Below are positions 42,594 through 53,022 of a DNA stretch of 64,000 nucleotides, piece after piece. A program made the translations under genes and the position numbers. Source of the DNA: Flagellimonas sp. S3867 (GTDB lineage: Bacteria; Bacteroidota; Bacteroidia; Flavobacteriales; Flavobacteriaceae); NCBI RefSeq assembly GCF_014698935.1, contig NZ_JACVMN010000002.1:1054001-1118000 (forward strand), read 5' to 3'. The notes below the pieces were generated by a model. It saw only the letters and a list, made by a program, of their open reading frames with translations. It ran no database searches and was not told where the DNA came from. The stretch's first letter is position 1. Each line of letters opens with the position of its first letter.

Positions 42594-44717
42594 TTATTTA
42601 TGCAATGCCAATTGAATGCGTTTTCTGGGAATGTCAATGTCTAAAACCTTTACAACTACTTGTTGATGAAGACTTACATGTTCATTGACATCTTTCACGA
42701 ACGAATCGGAAAGGTTGGAAATATGGATCAATCCACTTTCTTTAATCCCAATATCCACAAAACAACCAAAGTTGGTAATGTTGTTGACGATTCCAGGCAG
42801 TAATTGTCCCTGTTGTAAATCCGTAATTTGTTTAATGTTTTGGTTGAAGGTAAATACTTTGGCTTTTTCCCTTCGATCTAACCCCGGTTTTTCCAATTCT
42901 TCCAGAATATCTTTCAAAGTTGGCATTCCAATCGTATCTGTGCAGTAACTTTTTAAGTTGATACTTTGCAAAACGGACTTATTTTGGATGATATCTGATA
43001 CGGGTACTCCTTTATCCTTGGCCATTTTTTTAACAATGGCATAACTTTCAGGATGCACAGCAGAGTCATCCAATGGATTCTCACCTTCTTTGATGCGCAA
43101 AAAACCAGCGCCCTGCTCAAAAGCTTTCCCACCAAGTCGTGGTACTTTTTTGATCTCTTGTCGATTGGTAAAAGCACCATTTTCATTTCGATAGGCAACA
43201 ATATTCTCGGCTAATTTTGGGCCAATTCCAGATACATAACTGAGGAGGGGTACACTGGCAGTATTGATATTCACTCCAACAGAATTCACACAACTTTCCA
43301 CTACTGTATCCAAGGATGTCTTTAGTTTGCTTTGATCTACATCGTGCTGATATTGGCCTACACCAATGGATTTGGCATCTATTTTAACCAACTCGGCCAA
43401 CGGATCCGCCAAACGGCGTCCAATGGAAACCGCACCTCGAACGGTTACGTCGTAATTTGGAAATTCTTCCCGGGCAATCTTGGAGGCAGAATAAATGGAG
43501 GCGCCTGCTTCACTGACCACAAAAACCTCGATTGGATTTTTAAAATGGATTCGTTTGACCAATTGCTCAGTTTCCCGGGAAGCCGTTCCGTTACCAATGG
43601 CAATTGCTTCAATTTTATGGGCATCTACCAAAGAGCTTATTTTTTTGATGGCACCAGAGCTATCATTTTGTGGAGCATGTGGATAAATGGTTTCGTTGTG
43701 TTTTAAATCACCCTGGGCATCTAAACAAACTACTTTACAACCTGTTCTAAAACCGGGATCGATGGCAAGGATTCGTTTTTCCCCTAAAGGAGCTCCGAGC
43801 AATAATTGTTTTAAATTTTTAGAGAAAACCTTTATCGCATCGGCATCTGCGCTTTCCTTGGCATTTTTTAAGAGCTCGTTGGATAACGAAGGAAACAAAA
43901 GGCGCTTATATGAATCCGCGATGGCCAATTCAATGTGTTCCGTGCAGGAATTGTTGGATTTGATAATCCGTCTTTCCATATTGTCCAACGCCTTGCCCTC
44001 ATCAATTTCGATTTTAACCCGGATGAAACCTTCTTTTTCCGCACGTAAAATAGCCAAAAATCGATGCGAGGGACAACGGCTTAATAATTCGTTCCAATCA
44101 AAATAATCTCGATATTTTTGGGCTTTCTCGTCATCCTTTTTGGTTTTGATGACCTTGGTGACCAAAATGGCATGTCGCTCTAACTGATTCCGGAGTTGAT
44201 TTCGAATATCTGAACGTTCATTAATCCATTCGGCAATAATATGGCGAGCACCTTCCAAGGCATCATGCTCATTTTGGATTTGGTTGTTGAGGTATTTGGA
44301 GGCAATGAACTCAATTTCATCGCTTCGTTGCGACATTATATTTTTGGCCAATGGCTCAAGCCCATTTTTGCGGGCGGTCTCCGCTTTAGTTTTTTTACTT
44401 TTTTTGAAAGGAAGGTATAAATCTTCCAAACTGGTCAAATCCGAACAGTTTTGAAACTTAGATTGTAGTTCTGGAGTAAGTAACCCCTGTTCGCCAACCG
44501 CTTTTATAATAGCAGCTTTTCTTTTTTCTAAAGCTTCGAATTCTGTTTTGAACTTTACAATGGAACCAATCTCAACTTCATCCAGATTCCCGGTACGCTC
44601 TTTTCGGTATCGAGCAATAAATGGGATAGTGCAATCTTCGTTTAAAAGAGCAACCGTATTTTCAATACTCTTTTCTGAAAGCTGAGTGTGCTTAAGGATG
44701 TACGGGATGAGTTGCAT
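42594..44717 (-). CDS. tex: Tex-family S1 RNA-binding transcription accessory protein
   Basis: A 707-residue protein from ATG 44717 (MQLIPYILKHTQ), the normal Tex start; an upstream in-frame ATG would reach into metG. It has the Tex N-terminal helical domain with IPFIARYRKERTGNLDE, a YqgF/RNase H-like domain (ILAIDPGFRTGCKV), helix-hairpin-helix SGIGPKLAENIVAYR and a C-terminal S1 domain (ITNFGCFVDIGIKESGLIHIS). It binds RNA and is thought to act with RNA polymerase. It follows metG after 25 bp and is probably in the same transcript. Confidence 0.95.
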   Translation of the reverse strand: MQLIPYILKHTQLSEKSIENTVALLNEDCTIPFIARYRKERTGNLDEVEIGSIVKFKTEFEALEKRKAAIIKAVGEQGLLTPELQSKFQNCSDLTSLEDLYLPFKKSKKTKAETARKNGLEPLAKNIMSQRSDEIEFIASKYLNNQIQNEHDALEGARHIIAEWINERSDIRNQLRNQLERHAILVTKVIKTKKDDEKAQKYRDYFDWNELLSRCPSHRFLAILRAEKEGFIRVKIEIDEGKALDNMERRIIKSNNSCTEHIELAIADSYKRLLFPSLSNELLKNAKESADADAIKVFSKNLKQLLLGAPLGEKRILAIDPGFRTGCKVVCLDAQGDLKHNETIYPHAPQNDSSGAIKKISSLVDAHKIEAIAIGNGTASRETEQLVKRIHFKNPIEVFVVSEAGASIYSASKIAREEFPNYDVTVRGAVSIGRRLADPLAELVKIDAKSIGVGQYQHDVDQSKLKTSLDTVVESCVNSVGVNINTASVPLLSYVSGIGPKLAENIVAYRNENGAFTNRQEIKKVPRLGGKAFEQGAGFLRIKEGENPLDDSAVHPESYAIVKKMAKDKGVPVSDIIQNKSVLQSINLKSYCTDTIGMPTLKDILEELEKPGLDRREKAKVFTFNQNIKQITDLQQGQLLPGIVNNITNFGCFVDIGIKESGLIHISNLSDSFVKDVNEHVSLHQQVVVKVLDIDIPRKRIQLALHK

Positions 44718-44742
44718 GAAGTTACTTTTAGTGAGAAGATGA

Positions 44743-46818
44743 CTAGCTGATACCTTCCCCATTCCCAACCCCATCCTCATCTGGGTTGACAAAAACTAAT
44801 TTCCCTTCTTGGTTTTCGGTCATCAGAATCATGCCCTCGCTTTCCACACCACGCAGTTTTCTAGGAGCTAAATTGACCAAAACAGTCACTTTTTTGCCTA
44901 CAATATCTTCAGGTTTAAAGCTTTCAGCAATTCCTGATACAATGGTACGAGTGTCTAATCCAGTATCTACTTTCAATACCAAAAGTTTGTTGGCTTTGGG
45001 CATCTTTTCAGCTTCAACGATGGTGCCAACACGCATATCCAATTTGGTAAAGTCATCAAAAGTAATGGTCTCTTTTTGTGGGGTAACTTCTTTCTCCATT
45101 TGTTCATTTACTTTTTTGGTGGCTTCTAGTTTTGCCAATTGAGCTTCAATTTCTTTGTCTTCCACTTTGCGAAAGAGGAGCTCACTTTTATTGATTTGAT
45201 GTGCTGAAGGAAGTAGTGCTTCTTTCGTACTTAACTCATCCCATGAAGTCTCAACTACATTTGATTTTATATTTAAGATGCTCTTGAGTTTCTCTGAGGT
45301 GAATGGCAAAAATGGTTCGCTAATAACTGCTAAACTGGTTGCGATTTGAAGCGCTATGTACATTACAGTTTTTACGCGTTCCTCATCTGTTTTGATCAAC
45401 TTCCATGGTTCTTCATCAGCCAGATATTTATTCCCGAGGCGGGCTAAATTCATCAATTCTTGGCTAGCCTCCCTAAAACGATAGCGGTCCAACGAATTGT
45501 CGAGAATTTCTGGAAAGCCCTTTAGGGCTTCCAAAGTCTTTTTATCAACATCGGTAAAGTCGGATGGTGTCGGGACAACCCCATCATAATATTTGTGGGT
45601 GAGCACAGTTACCCGGTTGATGAAATTGCCAAAAATGGCAACCAACTCGTTGTTGTTTCTTGCTTGAAAATCTTTCCAGGTGAAATCGTTGTCTTTGGTT
45701 TCTGGTGCATTGGCAGTTAATGCGTAGCGCAAAACATCTTGCATATCCGGGAATTCCTCCAAATATTCATGTAACCAAACCGCCCAGTTTTTGGAAGTGG
45801 AGAGTTTGTTGCCTTCCAGATTTAAAAACTCGTTAGCGGGAATATTTTCAGGAAGCACAAAATCACCATGTGCTTTCAGCATACTTGGGAAAATGATACA
45901 ATGGAAAACAATATTATCCTTCCCAATAAAATGCAGCAATTTGGTATTCTTATCTTTCCAATAAGGCTCCCAATCCTTGCCTTCGCGTTCTGCCCATTCT
46001 TTTGTTGATGAAATATATCCTATTGGTGCATCAAACCAAACATAAAGGACCTTTCCTTCCCCACCATCTACGGGAACGGGGATTCCCCAGTCCAAATCAC
46101 GGGTAACGGCGCGGGGTTTTAGCCCATCATCAATCCAAGATTTGCATTGGCCATACACATTGGGCTTCCAATCATTTTTATGTCCTTTTATGATCCATTC
46201 TTTTAAGAAATCTTCATAACGATCCAAGGGTAAAAACCAATGTTTGGTGCTTTTCAAGGAAGGGACTCCTCCCGTGATAGTAGATTTTGGATTAATTAGA
46301 TCGGTAGCATTCAGCGAAGAGCCACAGTTTTCACACTGATCGCCATAGGCTTCTTCGTTTCCACATCGGGGGCATGTACCGGTAACAAATCGGTCGGCCA
46401 AAAATTGTTGGGCCTCTTCATCATAAAGTTGCTCAGTGACCTCTTCTATAAAATCACCTTGATCATAGAGTTTTTTGAAAAAGTCGGATGCTGTTTTATG
46501 GTGGACTTCTGCTGAGGTTCTGGAATAATTGTCGAAGGTGATCCCAAAATCAACAAATGATTTTTTGATGATTCCGTGGTATTTATCAATAATTTCTTTT
46601 GGACTTACTCCTTCTTTTTTCGCCTTCATTGGAATGGCCACACCATGTTCATCACTTCCGCATATGAACGCAACATCATTGCCTTTCAATCGCAAATACC
46701 GAGAATAGATATCCGCAGGAACATAAACCCCGGCCAAATGGCCTATATGGATGGGGCCATTGGTATACGGAAGGGCTGCAGTAATGGTATATCTTGAAGG
46801 AGTTTTGGTATTCGACAT
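44743..46818 (-). CDS. metG: Methionyl-tRNA synthetase
   Basis: A 691-residue class I synthetase charging tRNA-Met. The HIGH box is at residues 24-27 (IHIGHLAG), the zinc knuckle has [18 protein letters not shown], the KMSKS-like loop is KLSTSKNW, and a C-terminal EMAP/Trbp111-like tRNA-binding domain ([20 protein letters not shown]) covers about the last 105 residues. It is an intact two-domain form. The Tex gene follows on the same strand. No riboswitch is evident in the 165 bp upstream. Confidence 0.97.
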   Translation of the reverse strand: MSNTKTPSRYTITAALPYTNGPIHIGHLAGVYVPADIYSRYLRLKGNDVAFICGSDEHGVAIPMKAKKEGVSPKEIIDKYHGIIKKSFVDFGITFDNYSRTSAEVHHKTASDFFKKLYDQGDFIEEVTEQLYDEEAQQFLADRFVTGTCPRCGNEEAYGDQCENCGSSLNATDLINPKSTITGGVPSLKSTKHWFLPLDRYEDFLKEWIIKGHKNDWKPNVYGQCKSWIDDGLKPRAVTRDLDWGIPVPVDGGEGKVLYVWFDAPIGYISSTKEWAEREGKDWEPYWKDKNTKLLHFIGKDNIVFHCIIFPSMLKAHGDFVLPENIPANEFLNLEGNKLSTSKNWAVWLHEYLEEFPDMQDVLRYALTANAPETKDNDFTWKDFQARNNNELVAIFGNFINRVTVLTHKYYDGVVPTPSDFTDVDKKTLEALKGFPEILDNSLDRYRFREASQELMNLARLGNKYLADEEPWKLIKTDEERVKTVMYIALQIATSLAVISEPFLPFTSEKLKSILNIKSNVVETSWDELSTKEALLPSAHQINKSELLFRKVEDKEIEAQLAKLEATKKVNEQMEKEVTPQKETITFDDFTKLDMRVGTIVEAEKMPKANKLLVLKVDTGLDTRTIVSGIAESFKPEDIVGKKVTVLVNLAPRKLRGVESEGMILMTENQEGKLVFVNPDEDGVGNGEGIS

Positions 46819-46983
46819 GCTATGCTGTAATTAAGCCCCAAAAATACTGAATTTCATTGGAGTGATTTTGGCATTTTTTGTAGCTTCTTGGAAGTGCTGT
46901 TAGAATAGAAAAACTTATGATTATTAAAAATAAAAGAAAGGATTATCAGTTATTTATAGGAATTAACTTACAATTAATTAGCT

Positions 46984-47148
46984 ATGAGCACAGGAAACCC
47001 GCAAAAATTTAAAAAGCTTGAAAAATTCAAGAAGGTTTTAAAGGAGGAAAAGAAAGAGGAATTGTCCAAGGTCTATAAAGACAAAAATCATGAGGTCAAG
47101 AAAGCACTTGGGTTTAAAACTGATAAGGATAAATCCAAATTGACTTAA
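46984..47148 (+). CDS. Lys-rich 54-residue protein
   Basis: A short gene from ATG 46984 to the stop at 47146-47148. The product reads MSTGNPQKFKKLEKFKKVLK, then an EEKKEEL helix and an NHEVKKALGF segment, ending KSKLT. About a third of the residues are Lys, with an amphipathic helical pattern. It is divergent from metG. Codon use is normal for the region. No function is known to me. Confidence 0.65.
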   Translation: MSTGNPQKFKKLEKFKKVLKEEKKEELSKVYKDKNHEVKKALGFKTDKDKSKLT

Positions 47149-47235
47149 AAAGGAAACCTCCGAATCGCGCATTCCATAATTGGGGTGGGGATATGCACTA
47201 TCGGAGGATTCTGGAATTTTACTTTATATGTTTGG

Positions 47236-48948
47236 TTACATAATCATAACCGATTTACTCATTCTTTCTTCTCCTACGGAGATACGGTAAATGTATTTAC
47301 CGGTAGAAAGCGTATCCCGCATTCGTTCACGGATATTAATTTCGGCTGAGCCTTCCAACATCATTTCATTGAAAACGGTACCTACATTTTGCCCGAGGAT
47401 ATTGTACAATTGAATATCAACATGGGCAGCAACAGGCATTTCCAAATAAATATGCGGAGCTCGCTCTGTTGGATAATATGGTCTATGGACAATTGCTGCC
47501 AATGCATCTGGATCTGGATCCATTCCATCTGGACTCGGAGGAGTATCAGGTAGTGTTGGTGGATCACTATCCATAGCGATATCATCAAATACCTCTCCGC
47601 TACAATTAAAGCCAAGATCAATTGCTTGATATTGATAGCCCAATAAGTGTTCTTCTACTTTTGCTCTTGGTACGCAGAGCCATTCGGCAAGTACGGTACC
47701 ATATAGATTTCGGAAATCCATGGTGTATTCCAAATTACCTCTACTGTTGGGACTATCCAGAGATGGATGGTCTCCAATAAAGGCACTTCCATTCAATCCT
47801 GATCCGAAGAAAAGGGTAGGGGCTGCTTTCCCATGGTCTGTTCCGTTAGAACCATTTTCAAAAATCCTACGTCCAAATTCTGAGAAGGTCATGCTCAATA
47901 CCTTATCATCTTGTTGGGTAAAGGCAACATCTTCATAGAAGTTGTTAATGGCAATGGAGAGATTGGTCATCAAACGTTCATGGGCAAGTGGCTGATTACC
48001 GTGAGTGTCAAATCCACCCATGGAAATCATATATACCTTGGTACCCAAGTTACCTTTGATCAATCGAGCCAACAAGGCCAATTGTCTTGCGAATCCGTTG
48101 TCTTGGTATTCAACCTGGTTTTGTCCCCTTTCGTATGCCTCGTGAATTTTACCGGCATATTCATAGGTAGTATTGGCAACACCTCTTAAGAATCTAAGTT
48201 GATCACCGTACATACAGTTGTCAAAAGGTGCATTTTCAATGTCATAAAAGAATCCGGTCTGTGCAATTTCTTCCAACTGATCTATATTGTTGGTCACAAA
48301 AGCATAATTGGTTTCTTCACCTTGGAAAACCAAATTGGACAGGTTTCCAATCTGGATGGCCGCAGGGGATTCGGGTGGATTGATCAAATAATCAGGGTAG
48401 CATTCTTCAAAATGCCTTCCCATCCAACCAGTATTCAATCCATCGAAACCGGTTGTGGTGAGATCGGTGTTGGCAAAAATATCTGACCCCGTAAAGTGGG
48501 ATAGACTTTGGCCTTCGTAACCTACTCCATGTACAGCTTTAAACTGTCCATCGCCCCATAAGGGCTCCAGAGAATTCATGTACGTAGGCACACCGAAATC
48601 GTCGGTAAGTTTTAGGACCTTACTTTCTGGGATATAAATGTTAGGTCTTGCGTTAGCATAAGTATCATATTGTTGAATGGGAATAACAGTACTTAATCCG
48701 TCGTTACCTCCAGATAATCTGATCAGGATTAAAATGTTATCGGTCTCAGCATCTGCAATAGCGGCTGACAGCGGTGATGGTGCAGCGGCGGAAACCAAAT
48801 TGCTTCCCAAGAACATAGATCCAGAACCGGCTATACCCAATGCTTGGATAAAGGACCGTCTGCTCCATGCTTTGTGTTCTAAATCGTGACCTTCGTGTTC
48901 AAGGCCTTTATGAGGTGATGTATCGTGAGTATGATGAGTATCGCACAT
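47236..48948 (-). CDS. DUF1501 protein with twin-arginine signal and type IX secretion domain
   Basis: A 570-residue exported protein. Near residue 28 a twin-arginine motif (WSRRSFIQ) begins a Tat-type signal (ALGIAGSGSMFLGSN). The DUF1501 body (about 60-440) is a sulfatase/alkaline-phosphatase-like fold with LIRLSGGNDGLSTVIPI, GVGYEGQSLSHFTG and GGFDTHGNQ. The last 75 residues are a T9SS sorting domain (VDIQLYNILGQNVGTV, GKYIYRISVG). It pairs with the DUF1800 gene upstream (7-bp gap), an arrangement common in Bacteroidota and Planctomycetes. Function of the pair is unknown. Confidence 0.9.
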   Translation of the reverse strand: MCDTHHTHDTSPHKGLEHEGHDLEHKAWSRRSFIQALGIAGSGSMFLGSNLVSAAAPSPLSAAIADAETDNILILIRLSGGNDGLSTVIPIQQYDTYANARPNIYIPESKVLKLTDDFGVPTYMNSLEPLWGDGQFKAVHGVGYEGQSLSHFTGSDIFANTDLTTTGFDGLNTGWMGRHFEECYPDYLINPPESPAAIQIGNLSNLVFQGEETNYAFVTNNIDQLEEIAQTGFFYDIENAPFDNCMYGDQLRFLRGVANTTYEYAGKIHEAYERGQNQVEYQDNGFARQLALLARLIKGNLGTKVYMISMGGFDTHGNQPLAHERLMTNLSIAINNFYEDVAFTQQDDKVLSMTFSEFGRRIFENGSNGTDHGKAAPTLFFGSGLNGSAFIGDHPSLDSPNSRGNLEYTMDFRNLYGTVLAEWLCVPRAKVEEHLLGYQYQAIDLGFNCSGEVFDDIAMDSDPPTLPDTPPSPDGMDPDPDALAAIVHRPYYPTERAPHIYLEMPVAAHVDIQLYNILGQNVGTVFNEMMLEGSAEINIRERMRDTLSTGKYIYRISVGEERMSKSVMIM

Positions 48949-48955
48949 GGTGAGG

Positions 48956-50464
48956 TTATTTTAGTTGAAATTCGGGTTCTCTGGATAAATGTCTTAGTAA
49001 AACATATACTTGGGTAGGTACTTCCAAACTTGCTGAAAGTATCCAAAGGCTCAATCCGCCAGCAATGTAATCTGGAGAATAGTAGTTTTCTGGGACATCA
49101 TCAATTTTGAAGGCATCCATGGCGTTTTCAAAATCTTGATCCGTTAATAAACCTTTTGGCGTGAATTTGTTCACTAAAGCACGCACAACAGTTTCCGGAT
49201 TACTGGTATTTGCATCACCAGCTCCTACTGCGTCCATGGCCAATGTTCTAAATTGTTCTGGATTGGCCTGGAAGAAACGTTCCAAGAAAACCTCAGAGGT
49301 CAACCAACGACCAATGATAAAATTGGTATTGATCCACTGTCGATCTCTTTGCCAACCGGCCACATCAAATGGATCAAAGAGTGTTTGTCCAATTAACCTC
49401 GATGCATCGATCACATTGATCACTGTACTGTCATCGTAAGTGAAACCAGTTTCTTTAATCAAGTTCATATAAAGGTCGAAAGGACTTTTTATGATTACCC
49501 CAATAGCGTCTTCGTCAAAAAAGTGTTGACTTTTAAATAATTGACGTAGTACAGGGGCTAGTTCAAAGTTGTTGGATGTAAAAGTGGCTGCCATCCCATT
49601 GATTATGGCCTGGGCATTGCCATCAGCATCATCAGAATCTGGATGAACAAAGAACTCATATAGTTTTTTACAGATAAACCAAGCAATTTCATTGGGTCTT
49701 TCGGTAAATAAGATATTGATGACATCATCATAACCCCAATTTCCAGTTTGCCCAAAAATGGTCTTGTTTTCAGTATTGAATTCTGTGGGGTCAAATGTGA
49801 CCTGAGTACAGCCAACTTCCCCATTTTCGGTATATCCAGAAATTGCTTTTGCCGTTTCTATGATATCGTCTTCCGTGTAATTGTTGCCTTCACCAAGGGT
49901 GAAAAGCTCATACAGCTCCCTGGCATAGTTTTCATTCGGATTGTTACCACGGTTTCTAACACCATCCAAATAATATAACATGGCGCTGGTCAATCCAATT
50001 TCACTTACAAAGGTTCGAAAGTTTCCTATAGCGTTTCGCTGTAGACAGTTTATATAATAGTATAAAAATGAATTACAATTATAAACATCTATCTCTGTAA
50101 CAAAATGGTTGCTCCAAAAGAAGCTCAATCTGTCACGTAAATTGTTATCTAAAAGTGAATTTCCGTATGCCGTAGCAAACTCTTCTTGTTGAGCTCTTCG
50201 TAACTGACCGGCAAGATCATCATCAGCCGGATAGTCATCATTGGTCCAATCTGCCCACGCTGGTGGTGCTATTGGTGCAAGCGCGAGCGCTTGGTCTACA
50301 AGATTGTCAATAAGTGTGTCAGCAGTCTGTCCAACAGCTGCATTAATGGTCTGTACCGAGGCGCTAAAGCCTAACCTCCGGTACAAATGGGCCGCGCGTA
50401 GCTCATCCAAGGGATCAGTGTACGGCGCCAATGTTGAGGAATTACAATTGATAAAGTACTCCAT
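48956..50464 (-). CDS. DUF1800 protein
   Basis: A 502-residue protein of the DUF1800 family: AHLYRRLGFSAS at the N-terminus, RDRLSFFWSNHF, NENYARELYELFTLGEGNNY, and IKSPFDLYMNLIKETG. No signal peptide is visible: the start MEYFINCNSSTLAP is polar, so it either stays inside or depends on its partner. It is encoded directly upstream of the DUF1501 gene on the minus strand. Family members are unstudied; a role in extracellular or surface complexes has been guessed from the partner's export signals. Confidence 0.88.
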   Translation of the reverse strand: MEYFINCNSSTLAPYTDPLDELRAAHLYRRLGFSASVQTINAAVGQTADTLIDNLVDQALALAPIAPPAWADWTNDDYPADDDLAGQLRRAQQEEFATAYGNSLLDNNLRDRLSFFWSNHFVTEIDVYNCNSFLYYYINCLQRNAIGNFRTFVSEIGLTSAMLYYLDGVRNRGNNPNENYARELYELFTLGEGNNYTEDDIIETAKAISGYTENGEVGCTQVTFDPTEFNTENKTIFGQTGNWGYDDVINILFTERPNEIAWFICKKLYEFFVHPDSDDADGNAQAIINGMAATFTSNNFELAPVLRQLFKSQHFFDEDAIGVIIKSPFDLYMNLIKETGFTYDDSTVINVIDASRLIGQTLFDPFDVAGWQRDRQWINTNFIIGRWLTSEVFLERFFQANPEQFRTLAMDAVGAGDANTSNPETVVRALVNKFTPKGLLTDQDFENAMDAFKIDDVPENYYSPDYIAGGLSLWILSASLEVPTQVYVLLRHLSREPEFQLK

Positions 50465-50632
50465 AGCAATGACTGGCGTTAATTGGTCTATAGTTTTGGG
50501 GCAACTATATGTTTAGATAACGTTGGGTGTGGTTCAGTTGAACCGACAAATTACAATCTAAACGCTGTTTTCGCCGTGAACGACCAAATTTTTCGATGAA
50601 CTGCACTTATTTTTTAATATTTTTCAAAATAG

Positions 50633-50992
50633 ATGGGAAAACACAATGAATTTGGAAGGCTTGGCGAGCAAAAAGCCGTTGATTTTTTAATAAAAAGGGG
50701 CTACAAGATTCAAAAAACCAACTATCGTTACCTAAAAGCCGAAGTGGATATTATTGCACAAAAAGAAGGTATTCTTTGTGTAATAGAGGTTAAATCAAGG
50801 ACAGGAGGGTTTTTGGAAGATGTTTCCGAAACCATAAATCAAAAGAAAATTAACCTCCTTGTAATGGCCGCTAACCATTATGTAGAGGAAAACAACTTGG
50901 ACGTTGAAGTACGCTTTGATATCATTTTGATCATTAAAAAAGGAACAACATTTGAAGTGGAGCATACCAAAAATGCTTTTTATCATTTTTAA
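50633..50992 (+). CDS. YraN/UPF0102-family endonuclease-like protein
   Basis: A 119-residue protein with the restriction-endonuclease-like core: GRLGEQKAVDFLIKRGYKI, NYRYLKAEVDIIAQ, CVIEVKSRTGG (PD-(D/E)xK-like, with Asp in VDII and Glu/Lys in EVKSR) and the VRFDIILI strand. The family is widespread, usually next to ribonuclease HII or housekeeping genes, and its role is not established. It is followed by the ACT-domain gene after 58 bp. Confidence 0.92.
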   Translation: MGKHNEFGRLGEQKAVDFLIKRGYKIQKTNYRYLKAEVDIIAQKEGILCVIEVKSRTGGFLEDVSETINQKKINLLVMAANHYVEENNLDVEVRFDIILIIKKGTTFEVEHTKNAFYHF

Positions 50993-51050
50993 CCATTTGT
51001 TTTATTTGTAACAATGTGTTAATTTTGTATCACCATTCCAAACCAGAAAG

Positions 51051-51710
51051 ATGAAAACAATTTCAGCAGTAGTTGAGCATTACATTAAAAAGAAACCTTT
51101 TTTACAAAGTGCACTTGCCCAAGGAATAATAAACCTTACTTCATTATCCAGGCAGATCAAACCGGAAATTTCTGAAGCCTTGGGAAAAGAAGTAAAAGAT
51201 GGAGCCATTGTTATGGCCCTCAAACGTCTTTCTGATGATTTGGAATTTAGGGCAACCCATAGAATTGTAAAAGTTCTAAAAAATATTGGGGAAATTACTG
51301 TTCGTTCTTCGTTGACCGATTACACTTTTTTAGCATCAGATTCCATTTTGGGACAACAGGCTAAATTGTTGGAAGAAGTCAATATGAACCAGGATGTGTT
51401 TTATACTTCTTCTAGAGGTGTAAATGAGATCAATATTGTAATAAGCAGTGTAATGGATGGGGTGGTCGAAAAATACTTTAAGCATGAACGCTGCACCCAA
51501 AAAGCAGAAAACCTATCATCAATTACTGTGAAATTACCTGCTGAGAATGTCTCTGTGCCAGGAATCTATTATTTTATCTTTCAGCGCTTAGCTTGGGAAG
51601 GCATAGTGCTTTACGAAGTAATATCCACTACAAATGAGTTTACCATATTGGTGAATGAGGAGCAGGTAGATGTGGCATTTAAGACCATTAAGGACCTGAA
51701 AAATTTATAG
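51051..51710 (+). CDS. ACT-domain-like protein, possibly regulatory
   Basis: A 219-residue cytoplasmic protein. The N-terminal half looks like a helical, DNA-binding-type part (LAQGIINLTSLSRQIKPEIS, AIVMALKRLSDD), the C-terminal half contains ACT-like strands (SSITVKLPAENVSVPGIYYF and YEVISTTNEFTILVNEEQVD) resembling aspartate kinase regulatory repeats. It lacks the kinase domain, so it is not an aspartokinase. A transcriptional or allosteric role in amino-acid metabolism is plausible but unproven. Confidence 0.7.
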   Translation: MKTISAVVEHYIKKKPFLQSALAQGIINLTSLSRQIKPEISEALGKEVKDGAIVMALKRLSDDLEFRATHRIVKVLKNIGEITVRSSLTDYTFLASDSILGQQAKLLEEVNMNQDVFYTSSRGVNEINIVISSVMDGVVEKYFKHERCTQKAENLSSITVKLPAENVSVPGIYYFIFQRLAWEGIVLYEVISTTNEFTILVNEEQVDVAFKTIKDLKNL

Positions 51711-51861
51711 CAACCTTTTACCTAAACTATATATACCTTTTTATTCCTTTACACTAAAGGACAAAACCGGGTGTTACATGGGTGGTCTTGATTTCTTCCA
51801 TTAAGTTTTCAGTATTAGGATTGCAATTACTAACTTGATTTCCAAAATTAATTGCACTTCC

Positions 51862-53022
51862 ATGAAAACTATTAGCTGCCCCATCATATTATTCCTTAGT
51901 CTATTGATGCCACTACAAACGGTGGTGAGTCAGGAATTTTATTTTCCACAACGAAATGAGGTTTGGAAGAAAGCAAGTTCAAATCGATTTACCCACAATC
52001 AGAAAAAACTACAAATCGCTGTTGATTTTGCCATGGAGAATGAGTATTCTGGTTCACGGGATTTGCGTCAAGCCATCCTAAAAGGATTTCAACGAGAACC
52101 CTTTCATGAAATTCTGGGACCAACCAAAAAACGTGGTGGACCGGCAGGAATGATTTTGAAAAATGGATATCTCTTGGTTTCATGGGGAGATACCGAACGT
52201 GTGGATATGACATTTAGTGTCACCAAAAGTTTTCTTTCAACCACTGCGGGGTTAGCCGAGAATAAAGGGCTTATTTCCAGTATCGATGATAAAGTAGGGA
52301 AATACATTTGGGATGGCACCTTTGAAGGCGAACACAATGGAAAAATCACATGGGAACATTTGCTCCAACAAAATTCAGACTGGTCCGGCGAACTTTGGGG
52401 CTTAAAAGATTGGGCGGATCGTCCTCCAAGGGAAGGGGGATTGGACGATTGGAAGTTCCGAAAACTAAATGAGCCAGGTACGGTAATGGAATATAATGAT
52501 GTTCGGGTCAATGTTCTGTCCTATTCGCTTACCCATCTTTGGCGTAAACCCTTACCCATGGTTTTGAAAGAACATTTTATGGACAGGATTGATGCATCCA
52601 CTACTTGGCGCTGGCATGGTTACGACCATGCTTGGACAGAAATAGATGGCATACAAATGAAATCGGTTACCGGGGGAGGTCATTCAGGAGCGGGATTGTT
52701 TATTAGCACAGAGGACATGGCTCGTTTCGGTTTGGTTTTTTTAAATGATGGAAAATGGAAAGACCAACAAATAATTAGTAAAGATTGGATTACAAAAGCA
52801 ACAGAACCTTCGGTTCCCAATCTTAATTATGGCTATATGTGGTGGCTGAACAAAAAAGGATCACGGCATTGGGAAGGCGTTCCTGAACATATATTCTATG
52901 CTGCCGGTTTCGGGGGCAATTTTATAGTGATAGATCAAAAAAGCGGGTTGATGTTGGTCTCTCGATGGTTGGAACCTCAAAAAATTGGAGAATTTGTAAA
53001 GCTGGTCTACGAGGCTTTTTAA
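51862..53022 (+). CDS. Secreted serine beta-lactamase/PBP-fold hydrolase
   Basis: A 386-residue protein from ATG 51862, which begins a signal peptide (PLQTVVSQE); an ATG at 51835 adds nine residues. The class C beta-lactamase/esterase fold shows SVTK (nucleophile Ser, SxxK), an EYND motif in the place of YxN, and HSGAG near the third motif. It probably acts as an esterase, amidase or D-amino-acid peptidase, not necessarily on beta-lactams. Monocistronic; the 150-bp region upstream holds nothing notable. Confidence 0.88.
   Translation: MKTISCPIILFLSLLMPLQTVVSQEFYFPQRNEVWKKASSNRFTHNQKKLQIAVDFAMENEYSGSRDLRQAILKGFQREPFHEILGPTKKRGGPAGMILKNGYLLVSWGDTERVDMTFSVTKSFLSTTAGLAENKGLISSIDDKVGKYIWDGTFEGEHNGKITWEHLLQQNSDWSGELWGLKDWADRPPREGGLDDWKFRKLNEPGTVMEYNDVRVNVLSYSLTHLWRKPLPMVLKEHFMDRIDASTTWRWHGYDHAWTEIDGIQMKSVTGGGHSGAGLFISTEDMARFGLVFLNDGKWKDQQIISKDWITKATEPSVPNLNYGYMWWLNKKGSRHWEGVPEHIFYAAGFGGNFIVIDQKSGLMLVSRWLEPQKIGEFVKLVYEAF

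Noticed and set aside
44718..44792. Longer N-terminus for Tex reaching into metG
   Set aside because: The added residues are a frame-shifted reading of metG; the family starts at MQLIPYILK.
47157..47207. Terminator after the Lys-rich small gene
   Set aside because: CCTCCGA/TCGGAGG can pair but the loop is 37 nt and no T-run follows.
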